Below are positions 1-9,059 of a DNA stretch of 64,000 nt, one piece after another. Position numbers and translations under genes: made by a program. Within the stretch, counting starts at the first letter, position 1. Each line of letters opens with the position of its first letter. This DNA is from Gynuella sp. (GTDB taxonomy: Bacteria; Pseudomonadota; Gammaproteobacteria; Pseudomonadales; Natronospirillaceae). The notes under the pieces were generated by a model, which was not told the origin of the DNA, searched no databases, and saw only the letters and a list, made by a program, of their open reading frames with translations. Location of the stretch: NCBI GenBank assembly GCA_028282465.1, contig JANQHX010000016.1, forward strand, positions 1-64,000, written 5' to 3'.

Positions 1-2
1 TT

Positions 3-740
3 ATGAATCTTAAAAACAACTGCGTTCTGATTACCGGCGGCAGCGAGGGAATCGGATTAGAAATCGCTAAACTGCTGACGGCTAATAACAAAGTCATCGT
101 CTGTGGGCGCTCAGAACGAAAACTCAATGAGGCTCAGCAACAACTGCCGAGCCTAATCACCATTCAGTGTGACATTACTAATTCTGAAGATCGAACCAAC
201 CTAGTTAAGACGATTAAACTAAAGCATCCGGAACTGAATCTACTGATAAATAACGCCGGTGCCAGACAACCAACTGACCTGATCAACCGCTTGGATTGGA
301 AGTTGCCACTGGAAGAGGATTTAAAAATTAACTTTTTGGCACCCGTCTTACTATGCCAAGATTTATTGCCCGTACTCAATCAGCAAACTCATCCAGCCAT
401 TGTGAATATGACGACGGGTCTAGTGCATTTACCTAAAGCAGCTCAAGCATTTTATTGCGCAGCTAAAGCCGCCAACCGGTCGTTTACCCAAAGCCTTAGA
501 TGGGCTTACAGGAAATCAAACCTGAAAGTTTTTGAAGTGATATTACCTTTGGTAGACACTAACTTTCATCAAGGTAATTTACCTAACAGCCTTTCCGCCA
601 TGACTCCTTTAGAAGCCGCAGAAAAAACCCTGAACGGCTTAGCAAAAGACAAAGAGGAAATAAAAATTGGCAAAGCTAAGCTGGCTCAGTTTTTAGCACT
701 ATTAGCCCCCCAAAAAGGGTTAGCGATAGTGAACAAGTGA
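3..740 (+). CDS. SDR-family oxidoreductase (DltE-like)
   Basis: Short-chain dehydrogenase/reductase of 245 residues, the usual size of a single-domain classical SDR, probably cytoplasmic. The N-terminal NAD(P)-binding motif TGGSEGIG is at residues 11-18, NNAG at 83-86, and the catalytic Tyr151-x3-Lys155 follows a Thr-Thr pair at 137-138 that takes the place of the usual Ser. The start lies 2 bases from the window edge, but the motif spacing from the N-terminus is normal, so the gene is probably complete. Residues after about 160 resemble DltE/YciK-like SDRs of unknown substrate. It converges on the oxyR-like gene. The substrate cannot be inferred from sequence or neighbours. Confidence 0.85.
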   Translation: MNLKNNCVLITGGSEGIGLEIAKLLTANNKVIVCGRSERKLNEAQQQLPSLITIQCDITNSEDRTNLVKTIKLKHPELNLLINNAGARQPTDLINRLDWKLPLEEDLKINFLAPVLLCQDLLPVLNQQTHPAIVNMTTGLVHLPKAAQAFYCAAKAANRSFTQSLRWAYRKSNLKVFEVILPLVDTNFHQGNLPNSLSAMTPLEAAEKTLNGLAKDKEEIKIGKAKLAQFLALLAPQKGLAIVNK

Positions 741-765
741 AAGTGAATTAGATGTAATAGGTTCC

Positions 766-1656
766 TTAAATTAATTGTTGGGTAAATAACTCTCTGAGTT
801 TTTCTATGTTATTCACACCGGCATAATTGAGGCGACAAATAAACGCAAGCTGGCGATGTGGCCCAGGTTCATTAATGGGTAAGGCGGTGAGATCAGGTGA
901 CTGAAGCATCAACTGATCAACCGCTAATTCAGGAACTAAGGTGGAACCCATCTTTCCAGCGACCATTTGAATTAACGTGTAGAGACTGGTTCCTTCCAGT
1001 GACCGCGAGCCCTGTTTAAATGGAAACTTACAAACTGCGAGGGCATGGTCTTTCAAGCAATGCCCATCTTTCAAAAGAAGCAACTCAGACTCAGCTAGAT
1101 CCTCATGGGTAACTGAATCCAGGCCTGCTAATTCGTCACTTTGGTGGCAGATTAGAAAAAAGTTTTCATCCCAGAAATGGAAACTATGAAGCCCAGACAC
1201 ATCATAGGGTAAGGCTAAGACGCCTATGTCTAAATCGCCCTGGCGCACTTTGCTGACTAGCACCTCAGACTGATCCTCTTCAATGATCAAATCTAACTTT
1301 GGAAACTGCCTTCTAACTTCTGGTAACACTTTCGGCAGCAAATAGGGCCCAATAGTGGGAATGACCCCCATGGAAACAGGGTAACTCAATGGCTCCTGGG
1401 TGGTTCGAGCCATCTGATTAAGATCATCCATTTGCACCTTCACCTGCTCGGCTCGGCTCAAAAACTCCCGACCCATGGTGGTAATCAGTACCTTTCGATT
1501 GTCTCGCTCAAATACCTGAAAACCCAACTGGGTCTCCAGCTCTTGAATTGCCGTACTGAGGGCAGATTGGGAGACATTGCATTTTTCCGCAGCCTGTCTG
1601 AAGTGTCGTGTTTCAGCCACTGCGAGAGCGTAAGTAAGCTGCTTAAACGAGATCAT
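766..1656 (-). CDS. oxyR: OxyR-type LysR-family hydrogen peroxide sensor
   Basis: LysR-type regulator of 296 residues from the ATG at 1656. An in-frame TTG at 1674 overlaps the GGAG ribosome site and is rejected. The winged HTH covers about residues 1-60 and the effector domain about 90-295. Two cysteines, C200 and C209, sit in the segment GHCLKDHALAVC with the spacing of the redox disulfide of OxyR (C199/C208 in E. coli). It is divergent from ahpC-ahpF, the classic OxyR target. Inference: it activates the peroxide response when the disulfide forms. Confidence 0.93.
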   Translation of the reverse strand: MISFKQLTYALAVAETRHFRQAAEKCNVSQSALSTAIQELETQLGFQVFERDNRKVLITTMGREFLSRAEQVKVQMDDLNQMARTTQEPLSYPVSMGVIPTIGPYLLPKVLPEVRRQFPKLDLIIEEDQSEVLVSKVRQGDLDIGVLALPYDVSGLHSFHFWDENFFLICHQSDELAGLDSVTHEDLAESELLLLKDGHCLKDHALAVCKFPFKQGSRSLEGTSLYTLIQMVAGKMGSTLVPELAVDQLMLQSPDLTALPINEPGPHRQLAFICRLNYAGVNNIEKLRELFTQQLI

Positions 1657-1768
1657 TTCTAAAATTCTCCACAAACGATTACCAAGGGTTCAACACTTCA
1701 AATGCAACGATAACTGACGAAAACAATACAAACTCCAATCAGGGCCTATATACGCTGTGTTCAATTTT

Positions 1769-1783
1769 ATCGATCACTACTAT
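1769..1783. promoter_or_regulatory. Possible OxyR half-operator in the oxyR-ahpC intergenic region
   Basis: The 15-mer ATCGATCACTACTAT fits the OxyR element ATAG-N7-CTAT at 7 of 8 conserved positions. It lies about 105 bases before the ahpC start, in the 233-base divergent region. A matching second half-site at the expected 7-base spacing is poor. A TATTAT hexamer at 1785-1790 could be the ahpC -10 box. The location is right but the match is only partial. Confidence 0.4.
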
Positions 1784-1889
1784 CTATTATATGCGATTTA
1801 ATAAATTAATCATCAGCCCTACTATTTACACATCGAAGCATTAAACGCTTTCAATCAAGCACAAACTCACTCAATCGGAGAGACGACTC

Positions 1890-2459
1890 ATGTCCATTAT
1901 CAACAAAGAAATTCCAGAATTCGCAGTACAAGCTTACCAAGCTGGCAAAGAAGACTTCTTTGAAGTGACGTCTTCAGATGTAAAAGGTAGCTGGTCAATC
2001 TTCCTGTTCTATCCTGCAGATTTCACGTTCGTATGTCCTACCGAGCTGGAAGACATGCAAAAGCATTATGCGGAGCTTAAAGAATTAGGAGTGGAAGTTT
2101 ATTCGGTATCCACTGACAGCCATTTCGTTCACAAAGCTTGGCATGACTCGTCAGATGCTATCGGCACCCTTGAATACCCAATGCTAGCCGATCCAACAGG
2201 TGTGATTACTCGCGGCTTCGACGTCATGATTGAAGAGGCGAATCAAGCACTTCGTGGAACTTTCTTAGTGAACCCAGATGGTGTTGTGAAAGTAGCTGAA
2301 ATTCACGACCTGGGAATTGGTCGATCAGCTAAGGATATGATCCGTAAAGTGAAGGCGGCGCAATACGTGCAGAACCATGACGGTGAAGTGTGCCCGGCAG
2401 CATGGGAAGAAGGTGAAAAAACACTGACTCCAGGACTGGATTTGGTAGGCAAAATCTAA
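1890..2459 (+). CDS. ahpC: Alkyl hydroperoxide reductase subunit C (2-Cys peroxiredoxin)
   Basis: AhpC reduces hydrogen peroxide, alkyl peroxides and peroxynitrite in the cytoplasm and is re-reduced by AhpF. It is 189 residues long, standard for the Prx1/AhpC family. The peroxidatic cysteine C49 is in [11 protein letters not shown] and the resolving cysteine C168 in [17 protein letters not shown] precedes the ATG at a good distance. It is followed by ahpF after a structured 161-base spacer, and oxyR is divergent, so peroxide induction through OxyR is expected. Confidence 0.98.
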   Translation: MSIINKEIPEFAVQAYQAGKEDFFEVTSSDVKGSWSIFLFYPADFTFVCPTELEDMQKHYAELKELGVEVYSVSTDSHFVHKAWHDSSDAIGTLEYPMLADPTGVITRGFDVMIEEANQALRGTFLVNPDGVVKVAEIHDLGIGRSAKDMIRKVKAAQYVQNHDGEVCPAAWEEGEKTLTPGLDLVGKI

Positions 2460-2464
2460 GGAAT

Positions 2465-2595
2465 CGCTGGAAGCCGAACGGTTCGGCACCCCGACTTGAA
2501 GCCGGAAGCAAACTGGCTTCAAGCCTTTAAACCTATCTACACCCAATGTGCAACACGCAACGAATTCGACGCTCCCTTGCTTCAAGCTTCCAGCG
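2465..2595 (+). repeat. Structured ahpC-ahpF intercistronic region with competing hairpins
   Basis: Two hairpins lie in tandem: GCCGAA/TTCGGC (2473-2478 with 2482-2487) and CTTGAAGCC/GGCTTCAAG (2495-2503 with 2515-2523). A 10-base arm CGCTGGAAGC (2465-2474) is perfectly complementary to GCTTCCAGCG (2586-2595), which would close the whole region. GCTTCAAG recurs at 2579-2586, so the left arm at 2495-2502 has two mutually exclusive partners. No U-run follows, so this is more likely an mRNA processing, stability or attenuation element than a terminator. Confidence 0.6.
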
Positions 2596-2620
2596 TCCTC
2601 AAAAACAAGGCGGACAAATC

Positions 2621-4171
2621 ATGTTAACCAACGACATCAAACAGGCTTTAAAAGGTTACACCGCCGATATGGCGAACAATGTAGCCTTGGTTATTCAAAC
2701 CGGTGAGCACAACAAGCGTCAGGAGCTTGTGGATTTCTTAAAAGATTTTGCATCGGTATCAGACAATATTGAAGTTCAGGAAAAAGATACTGGCTTACGC
2801 AGCCCAATCAGTTTTGCGCTGGAAGTTAAGAATGAGCCTACGGGAGTAGTGTTCAGTGGTATTCCTGGTGGTCATGAATTCAATTCTTTAGTACTGGCGG
2901 TTCTTCATGCTTCTGGAACCGCAATGAAGTTAGACGACAGTATTAAAAACATTATTAAAGGCGTGCAAGAGGAACTGAAGTTTGAGGTGTTTGTGAGCCT
3001 TAGCTGCCATAACTGCCCAGATGTTGTTCAAGCGTTAAATCAATTTGCTCTGTTAAACCCTCGAATCTCCACCGAGATGATCGACGGCGGGTTATACAAA
3101 GATTTAATTGAAGAAAGAAATATTCAAGGAGTGCCTTCGGTATACATTAACGGCGAAAGCTTCGCCAACGGTAAGATCGACACAGCAGTGATGCTGGAAA
3201 AACTTATCGAAAAATACCCAGACATTACTAAAACCTCTGCAAGTAGTGAATCCTTACCTCTGCAAGACGTCACCGTCATTGGTGGTGGACCGGCTGGTAT
3301 AGGTGCTGCCATTTATTCTGCACGCAAAGGTTTAAATGTGACGGTCATTGCTGATCGCATTGGTGGCCAAGTGAAAGACACCATGGGTATTGAAAACCTA
3401 ATCTCAGTGCCATCTACCACTGGGCCAGAGTTAAGTAATAATTTGCTAGCTCATATGAATGAATATGACATTACATTGCGGGAACACTTCCGTGTTGAAA
3501 AAATAGAAAAAGGCGACATCAAAAAGCTTCATTTATCTTCTGGTGAAGTGATAGAAACTAAAACCATTATTGTTGCCACTGGCGCCAAGTGGCGAGAGCT
3601 GGGCATACCTGGTGAAAAAGAAAATATTGGTAACGGTGTAGCCTATTGCCCACATTGCGACGGACCATTTTTCAAAGGAAAAGACGTGGCAGTGATTGGC
3701 GGTGGTAACTCAGGTATTGAAGCTGCACTTGATTTAGCTGGTATTGTTAAATCTGTGACGGTGTATGAATTTATGCCAGAGTTGAAAGCAGATCAGGTTT
3801 TGGTAGACAAAGCAGAGTCCACAAACAACATCACTATTTTGAGGAATGTAGCCACTCAAGAGGTGTTTGCTGAAAACGGGAAAGTCACTTCATTACAATA
3901 TCAAGATAGAGAAACAGAGCAGGTTAGGACCCAAGATCTATCTGGAATATTTGTACAGATTGGTTTGGTACCGAATAGCACTTTCATAAAAGACATCGTT
4001 GAAACGACGAGGTTTGGAGAAATCGTTATTAATGAGAAATGCGAGACTTCGGAGCCAGGTATATTCGCGGCAGGTGATGTAACAACTGTGCCTTACAAGC
4101 AGATCGTTATCGCTATGGGTGAAGGTTCAAAAGCATCACTGTCCGCTTTTGAGTATTTGCTGAAGAACTAA
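2621..4171 (+). CDS. ahpF: Alkyl hydroperoxide reductase subunit F
   Basis: FAD-dependent NADH:AhpC disulfide reductase, 516 residues from the ATG at 2621. An upstream in-frame ATG at 2546 would add 25 residues foreign to the family and lies inside the structured spacer. The tandem thioredoxin-fold N-terminal domain carries C129-HN-C132. The thioredoxin-reductase-like part has FAD motif [12 protein letters not shown] (219-230), the redox pair C343-PH-C346, and the NADH motif [10 protein letters not shown] near 360-369. It is co-directional with ahpC and followed by a terminator. Confidence 0.97.
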   Translation: MLTNDIKQALKGYTADMANNVALVIQTGEHNKRQELVDFLKDFASVSDNIEVQEKDTGLRSPISFALEVKNEPTGVVFSGIPGGHEFNSLVLAVLHASGTAMKLDDSIKNIIKGVQEELKFEVFVSLSCHNCPDVVQALNQFALLNPRISTEMIDGGLYKDLIEERNIQGVPSVYINGESFANGKIDTAVMLEKLIEKYPDITKTSASSESLPLQDVTVIGGGPAGIGAAIYSARKGLNVTVIADRIGGQVKDTMGIENLISVPSTTGPELSNNLLAHMNEYDITLREHFRVEKIEKGDIKKLHLSSGEVIETKTIIVATGAKWRELGIPGEKENIGNGVAYCPHCDGPFFKGKDVAVIGGGNSGIEAALDLAGIVKSVTVYEFMPELKADQVLVDKAESTNNITILRNVATQEVFAENGKVTSLQYQDRETEQVRTQDLSGIFVQIGLVPNSTFIKDIVETTRFGEIVINEKCETSEPGIFAAGDVTTVPYKQIVIAMGEGSKASLSAFEYLLKN

Positions 4172-4204
4172 ACTCTTTAAACTGATCTCACCAACTCTTA
4201 ATTC

Positions 4205-4237
4205 AACCCATCTTTATTGGCGTAAAGGTGGGTTTTT
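4205..4237 (+). terminator. Intrinsic terminator after ahpF
   Basis: AACCCATCTTTA (4205-4216) pairs with TAAAGGTGGGTT (4223-4234) across a 6-base loop with one G-T wobble, and a T-run follows. It lies 34 bases past the ahpF stop. Confidence 0.8.
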
Positions 4238-4338
4238 AAGAATCAAAAATTAACAATTTAGCTTCCTTGCCGATTAATTCGTTTTAAACCATCAACTATG
4301 GTTATCAAATCCCCGTAGTAAAAAAAGGTCAGATAACC

Positions 4339-5886
4339 ATGACTCTACGCTCGTTATTATTTCTATTAATGACTCTTTCCCTTGTTGCCTGTATGGAAGA
4401 TAGTGGTGATGACGGAGATGACATGGATACCGATGACAACACCGCAACCGAAACGGAAACCGATGTGTCTGAGTACTTCCCCAAAGACATCAGTCTAGCG
4501 TCACCCTTTTCTGAATCCGGCTCAATTAACGCTGCACCTGGAGCAGGCCTTGATTCTGACACCGCTCTGGTAGACGGTGTGTTAGAAGGAACAACAGAGC
4601 TAGATACTGTATTGGACTTCCAAAACTTTCTCGGCGCGGCAGTGAATGCCAATTGTTATGGTCCAAGTTTAATGTGGGCTAATCATCCAGACGATTCGAA
4701 TCCTGCTTCCGGTGAATTACCTGGCGGTGATTTGATGCTTTGGCAATCGGAAGATTCACAGGGTAACGCTTGCGCCGTGGCCCAATTAAATCAGCAACTA
4801 CAACAAACCAGCAAACAAACCCTGACAGCTCTGCTTCTCATGGCGGGTACTGTCCAGGTCGCCTCTGCTAGCAGTGTTGATTTACCAGAAGCCAGTAACA
4901 GTATTGATTTAACCGATGAGTTTAATGCCCTGTCACTGTCAGATACCACTTTCGATTCAGTGACGGTTGAGCAAAATTCTGATGCTAGTTGGCGTTACGA
5001 AATGGAGTTTAGTTACAGCGGTGGTTCCAATGATTTAGATATTACTATTACTTTGGATCACAACGAAACTGAGGCTGAATCAGACAGTGATTCTGAAGAA
5101 TCAGATGATGCCTTCGAAGGTGTCTTGGCCTATGCCATATCAGCAACAAATGCAGAGTTTGGTGGTGGCAACTGTATGGATAGCAATCGCACCTTTAATG
5201 CGTCACTGGCCTATGAATTGGAAGGCGATGCAGTTGAACTTCAGGCCAGGTCTGCCACATTCTGCGGGGCAGACGCCTATGGTTTTGTTGAAGACTCAAC
5301 TTCAGATGAATTTGGCCAGGTTGATGACGACAAGATTTATGATACTGATGCCAATGGTTGGAGTGAGAACTTTGCTATTTTCGTAGCGGATTACGACATT
5401 GAGACTTTAGATGGTGAATACAGTTACGCTTGGCAGGCCGGTCGAGGTGATAGCCATAGTAGAGCGCTGAACATTGCTATTGATGATACCGGCTCAGGGA
5501 CTGCTTTCGCTGGCTTTGCTAATCCAATTCCAAGTTACGATGGTGTGATTAAAGGTATGATTTGTAATTGGGCTGGCCCAGGTAATAGCCATACCCCAGT
5601 GCTCTATGCGCAACAGCAAGTATTTAGCTACAACTCAACCTCTGGCGCCTATGAAGTGGACAGCGAGAAGATCGATTATCTGCCTACTAACTCCTGTAGC
5701 TATGATGGTAGCGGCACGTTCACCATAGATACAGATTTAGACAGCGACCTTAGCGATGAAACGGCATTAACTGCCACCTCAGCTGATTTGTTTGGGGATG
5801 GCACCTCGGATCTGGAAACTCTGTTTTCAGCGGCGGGAGTGGACTTACCAGAACCCATTGGTGGCTGGCCTAGCGAATCAAATTAA
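4339..5886 (+). CDS. Acidic orphan lipoprotein
   Basis: A 515-residue protein not recognised as any known family. It begins with a lipoprotein signal peptide whose lipobox LVAC ends at Cys18, followed by a very acidic low-complexity linker rich in Asp, Glu and Thr to about residue 45. The mature part is Asp/Ser/Gly rich, has several spaced cysteines that could form disulfides, and no membrane segment. AAGGTCAG precedes the ATG. It stands alone between terminators, so there is no operon context. The composition suggests a secreted or outer-membrane-anchored protein of a salt-adapted bacterium; function unknown. Confidence 0.75.
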   Translation: MTLRSLLFLLMTLSLVACMEDSGDDGDDMDTDDNTATETETDVSEYFPKDISLASPFSESGSINAAPGAGLDSDTALVDGVLEGTTELDTVLDFQNFLGAAVNANCYGPSLMWANHPDDSNPASGELPGGDLMLWQSEDSQGNACAVAQLNQQLQQTSKQTLTALLLMAGTVQVASASSVDLPEASNSIDLTDEFNALSLSDTTFDSVTVEQNSDASWRYEMEFSYSGGSNDLDITITLDHNETEAESDSDSEESDDAFEGVLAYAISATNAEFGGGNCMDSNRTFNASLAYELEGDAVELQARSATFCGADAYGFVEDSTSDEFGQVDDDKIYDTDANGWSENFAIFVADYDIETLDGEYSYAWQAGRGDSHSRALNIAIDDTGSGTAFAGFANPIPSYDGVIKGMICNWAGPGNSHTPVLYAQQQVFSYNSTSGAYEVDSEKIDYLPTNSCSYDGSGTFTIDTDLDSDLSDETALTATSADLFGDGTSDLETLFSAAGVDLPEPIGGWPSESN

Positions 5887-5899
5887 ATCTAAGTAATAA

Positions 5900-5926
5900 A
5901 AAGGCGCTAATTTAAGCGCCTTTTTT
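5900..5926. terminator. Bidirectional terminator between the lipoprotein gene and yaaA
   Basis: GGCGCT (5903-5908) and AGCGCC (5915-5920) form a stem with a six-base loop. A-run on the left and T-run on the right (5921-5926) allow it to serve both converging genes. Confidence 0.85.
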
Positions 5927-5943
5927 CAAACGTTATTAATTAA

Positions 5944-6723
5944 CTATTGGTCTACAGAATCTCTTAGAAACACCCACTGGTTTTCACTACTCTGCTTTTT
6001 AGAAAAATAATAGCCGTCGACATTGAAGTCTTTTAAACCTTCGACTGCGGTGATCCTGTTTTCTATAATATAACGAGTCATGAGTCCCCGAGCTTTTTTT
6101 GCGAAAAAGCTGATGATTTTGTACTCACCATTTTTGCGATCTTTAAAAACCGGTGTGACCACTCGATGATTCACTTGCTTTTCTTTAGCCGCTTTAAAAT
6201 ACTCATTTGAAGCAAGATTCACCAACACTGGATTGTTTTTGGTATCCAACGTTTGGTTAATCTCATCATTAATGGCGTCACCCCAAAATTCATAAAGATT
6301 TTTACCTCGGGTGTTTTCGAACTTGGTTCCCATTTCCAAACGATAGGGCTGGATTAAATCCAAAGGTTTCAGCAAGCCGTAGAGGCCAGACAAAATTCTC
6401 AAGTGGTTCTGGGCAAAGTTAAAATCATCTTCGTTAAAACTATTGGCATCTAAACCCTGGTAAACATCACCGGTGAAGGCCAGTACCGCCGGGCGAGCAT
6501 TATCGGTATTAAAGGGCCGTTTAAAATCTTGAAACCTGTTGTAGTTTAAGGTTGCTAACTTATCACTCAGTTTCATTAGGCTAGCAATGTCTTGAGGAGC
6601 TAACTCTTGGAGTTGCTCAATCAGTTCTTGAGATTGCTCTAGATAAGCAGGCTGCGAGAATTTTTGAGTAGGTAAAGGGCTTTCGAAATCCAGACTTTTT
6701 GCAGGGGATATGACTATTATCAT
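5944..6723 (-). CDS. yaaA: Peroxide stress protein YaaA (DUF328/UPF0246)
   Basis: A 259-residue member of the YaaA family, recognised by the N-terminal ISPAKSLDFESP and the C-terminal KIISFFAKKARG and FNVDGYYF segments at normal family length. In E. coli YaaA is OxyR-induced and lowers intracellular free iron during peroxide stress. It lies 76 bases downstream of bioA on the same strand and may be the last gene of the transporter operon starting at 13798. The ribosome site before the ATG is weak. Its closeness to oxyR-ahpCF may be coincidence. Confidence 0.93.
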   Translation of the reverse strand: MIIVISPAKSLDFESPLPTQKFSQPAYLEQSQELIEQLQELAPQDIASLMKLSDKLATLNYNRFQDFKRPFNTDNARPAVLAFTGDVYQGLDANSFNEDDFNFAQNHLRILSGLYGLLKPLDLIQPYRLEMGTKFENTRGKNLYEFWGDAINDEINQTLDTKNNPVLVNLASNEYFKAAKEKQVNHRVVTPVFKDRKNGEYKIISFFAKKARGLMTRYIIENRITAVEGLKDFNVDGYYFSKKQSSENQWVFLRDSVDQ

Positions 6724-6799
6724 TTGGTAGCTTATTTAGAACACTTAATTTATCAACGAAAATTTTAACACTCCAAGGAAGCCTTAACATCCATGGGTT

Positions 6800-8083
6800 T
6801 TAACTAACAGCCATTTCCTTAATGACATTTACGGTTGTTGTACAAAGCTTTATTAAATCGGTTTCGGTAATAACATACGGCGGCATCATGTATATCAATT
6901 TACCAAAAGGCCGCAGCCAGATACCATGTTGAACCAACGCTTGTTGTATTTGGTTCATATTTACAGGCTGCTTCATTTCGATAACACCTATAGCACCTTG
7001 AACTCGCACTTCAGTGACAGACTCTAACTCACTCGCCAACGCTAGCTCTTTTTTGAGGGTACGTTCGATTTGAGAGACCTGAACTCGCCAATCGTTTCGA
7101 ATTAATAACTCCAAACTTTTATTGGCCACCGCACAAGCTAAAGGGTTTCCCATAAAGGTTGGGCCATGCATAAACACACCCGCTTCGCCTTCACAGATTC
7201 CTCGGGCAACGCGATCAGTGCACAGGGTTGCCGCCAATGACATATAGCCGCCGGTGAGGTTTTTGCCAAGGGTCATAATATCAGGAGAAATATCTGCATG
7301 ATTTGCTGCGAACAATTCTCCACTACGGCCAAAGCCTGTGGCTATCTCGTCCAGAATCAAAAGCACATTGTATTGGTCGCAGAGTTTGCGTAGTTTCCTC
7401 AAATATTCAGGGGCATAAAACCTCATACCACCCGCACCCTGAACAATGGGCTCAATGATTAAACCGGCAATTTCTTGGTGATGCTTTTCCAGAATTATTT
7501 CGACAGGAGCCAAATCATCATCCGATATTGTTCGACTAAATCCAGCGGGTGGCGCCGGTGCAAAAAATTGCTTAGTCATGGATTCTGAAAACAAATGATG
7601 CATCCCATTTATTGGGTCAGTCACCGACATAGCACCAAAAGTGTCGCCATGGTAACCATGCATAAATGACAGCATCTTGTTCTTATGACCCTTACCTTGA
7701 GATTGCCAATATTGCACGGCCATTTTCAAAGCGACTTCAACGGACACCGAACCTGAGTCTGATAAAAAAACTTTAGTTAAGGGATCTGGCGTTAATTCAA
7801 CGAGCTTTTTCGTGAGATTGGCTGCTGGCTCATGAGTCAAACCACCAAACATAACATGACTCATTTTTTGAATTTGATCAAAAGCAGCCTGATTTAATTC
7901 TGGATTATTGTAGCCATGAATCACACTCCACCAGCTGGCCATACCATCAATCAGTTCTCGGCCATCACTCAGTTTGATTCGCACACCAGATGCGCTTTCC
8001 ACTTCGAAAATTAGATTTTGTGATTCAAAAGACGAGTAGGGATGCCAGATATGATTCTGGTCGATATTAAGGGTATCAGTCAT
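6800..8083 (-). CDS. bioA: Adenosylmethionine--8-amino-7-oxononanoate aminotransferase
   Basis: PLP-dependent class III aminotransferase of biotin synthesis that converts KAPA to DAPA with S-adenosylmethionine as amino donor. Length 427 residues is typical. BioA hallmarks include WHPYSS (13-18), MASWW (48-52), HVMFGGLTH (76-84), the PLP aspartate D245 in LILDEIATG and the Schiff-base lysine K274 in LGKNLTGGY. No other bio gene is in the window. It starts 20 bases after the IPNS-like oxygenase stop, so it is probably co-transcribed with the nucleobase transporter genes, an unusual setting. Confidence 0.95.
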   Translation of the reverse strand: MTDTLNIDQNHIWHPYSSFESQNLIFEVESASGVRIKLSDGRELIDGMASWWSVIHGYNNPELNQAAFDQIQKMSHVMFGGLTHEPAANLTKKLVELTPDPLTKVFLSDSGSVSVEVALKMAVQYWQSQGKGHKNKMLSFMHGYHGDTFGAMSVTDPINGMHHLFSESMTKQFFAPAPPAGFSRTISDDDLAPVEIILEKHHQEIAGLIIEPIVQGAGGMRFYAPEYLRKLRKLCDQYNVLLILDEIATGFGRSGELFAANHADISPDIMTLGKNLTGGYMSLAATLCTDRVARGICEGEAGVFMHGPTFMGNPLACAVANKSLELLIRNDWRVQVSQIERTLKKELALASELESVTEVRVQGAIGVIEMKQPVNMNQIQQALVQHGIWLRPFGKLIYMMPPYVITETDLIKLCTTTVNVIKEMAVS

Positions 8084-8103
8084 TAATGAATTTGTTGTAA
8101 TGG

Positions 8104-9039
8104 TTAGAGTAAGCCAATTTCCCGTAGCCGTTGTTCCAGATATTCATTGGCAGTAATGGGCTCATATCTTTTTGGATTTTCATCAGTGACACAATTAGGA
8201 AGTGAGTCAATGATGGTGTCAGAGTTGGGATGCACAAAAAACGGAATGGAATACCGGCTGTACTTGGCTGCATCACCTTCTGGGTTTACCACTCTATGAA
8301 TGGTTGAAGGCAGTACATGATTGGTAAGCCGTTGCATCATGTCACCGATATTGCAAATTATGGTTCCTTCGATGATGGAAATAGGTACCCACTCGCCCGT
8401 TTTCGCCTGTACTTGAAGACCATCTTGCGCTGAACCAACCAGCAAAGTAATTAAATTTATATCCCCGTGCTCTGCTGCTCGAACACATTGAGTGTCGGTA
8501 TTTTCAATAGGAGGATAATGCAGTGAACGCAAAACACTGTTACCTACATTCACTCGATGATCAAAATAATTTTCTTCTTCACCCAGGTAAAGTGCGAAAG
8601 CAGAAAGCATTTTATTTGCGAGTTTGTCCAAGGCCTCATAAAGTGCCAACATCGTCGACTTAAACTCTGGTAATTCCTCAGGCCACACATTTGGATCTAG
8701 TTGTGGGTCTTGAGTTTGAGACTCCATAGCTAATTCTCGACCCACATGCCAGAATTCTTTTAGATCAACATGCTTGGCATCTTTAGCAATTTCTTTCCCG
8801 AAGGGTGTATATCCTCGTTTACCGCCATTGTCTAAAAAATATTTTTCTTTCACTTCTGTTGGCAAAGCAAAAAAACTTTCCGAAATTTTTAAAGCATCTT
8901 CGATAACTTGAATATCGACACCGTGTTCAGTAATACCGGCAAACCCCCATTCTTCATAGGCAGCACCTAATTCTTTTAGAAAATTCTCTCGGTCAGATTC
9001 GAAACGAGATATATCCAAAGTTGGAATAGAAAGGCTCAT
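8104..9039 (-). CDS. Isopenicillin N synthase-like Fe(II) oxygenase (copy 1)
   Basis: A 311-residue non-haem iron oxygenase of the IPNS/2-oxoglutarate dioxygenase superfamily. A DIOX_N-type region covers about residues 5-120. The jelly-roll core has the iron triad H191-x-D193...H248 and the R262-Y-S264 motif that binds the 2-oxoglutarate carboxylate in this family. It lies 20 bases downstream of the second permease of a BMP-type ABC transporter, and a paralogue sits next to a second such transporter at 47732. Inference: it oxidises an imported nucleobase, by analogy with thymine 7-hydroxylase of the same fold. The substrate is unknown. Confidence 0.88.
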   Translation of the reverse strand: MSLSIPTLDISRFESDRENFLKELGAAYEEWGFAGITEHGVDIQVIEDALKISESFFALPTEVKEKYFLDNGGKRGYTPFGKEIAKDAKHVDLKEFWHVGRELAMESQTQDPQLDPNVWPEELPEFKSTMLALYEALDKLANKMLSAFALYLGEEENYFDHRVNVGNSVLRSLHYPPIENTDTQCVRAAEHGDINLITLLVGSAQDGLQVQAKTGEWVPISIIEGTIICNIGDMMQRLTNHVLPSTIHRVVNPEGDAAKYSRYSIPFFVHPNSDTIIDSLPNCVTDENPKRYEPITANEYLEQRLREIGLL

Positions 9040-9059
9040 GATTCTTCCCTTACTCTTTA

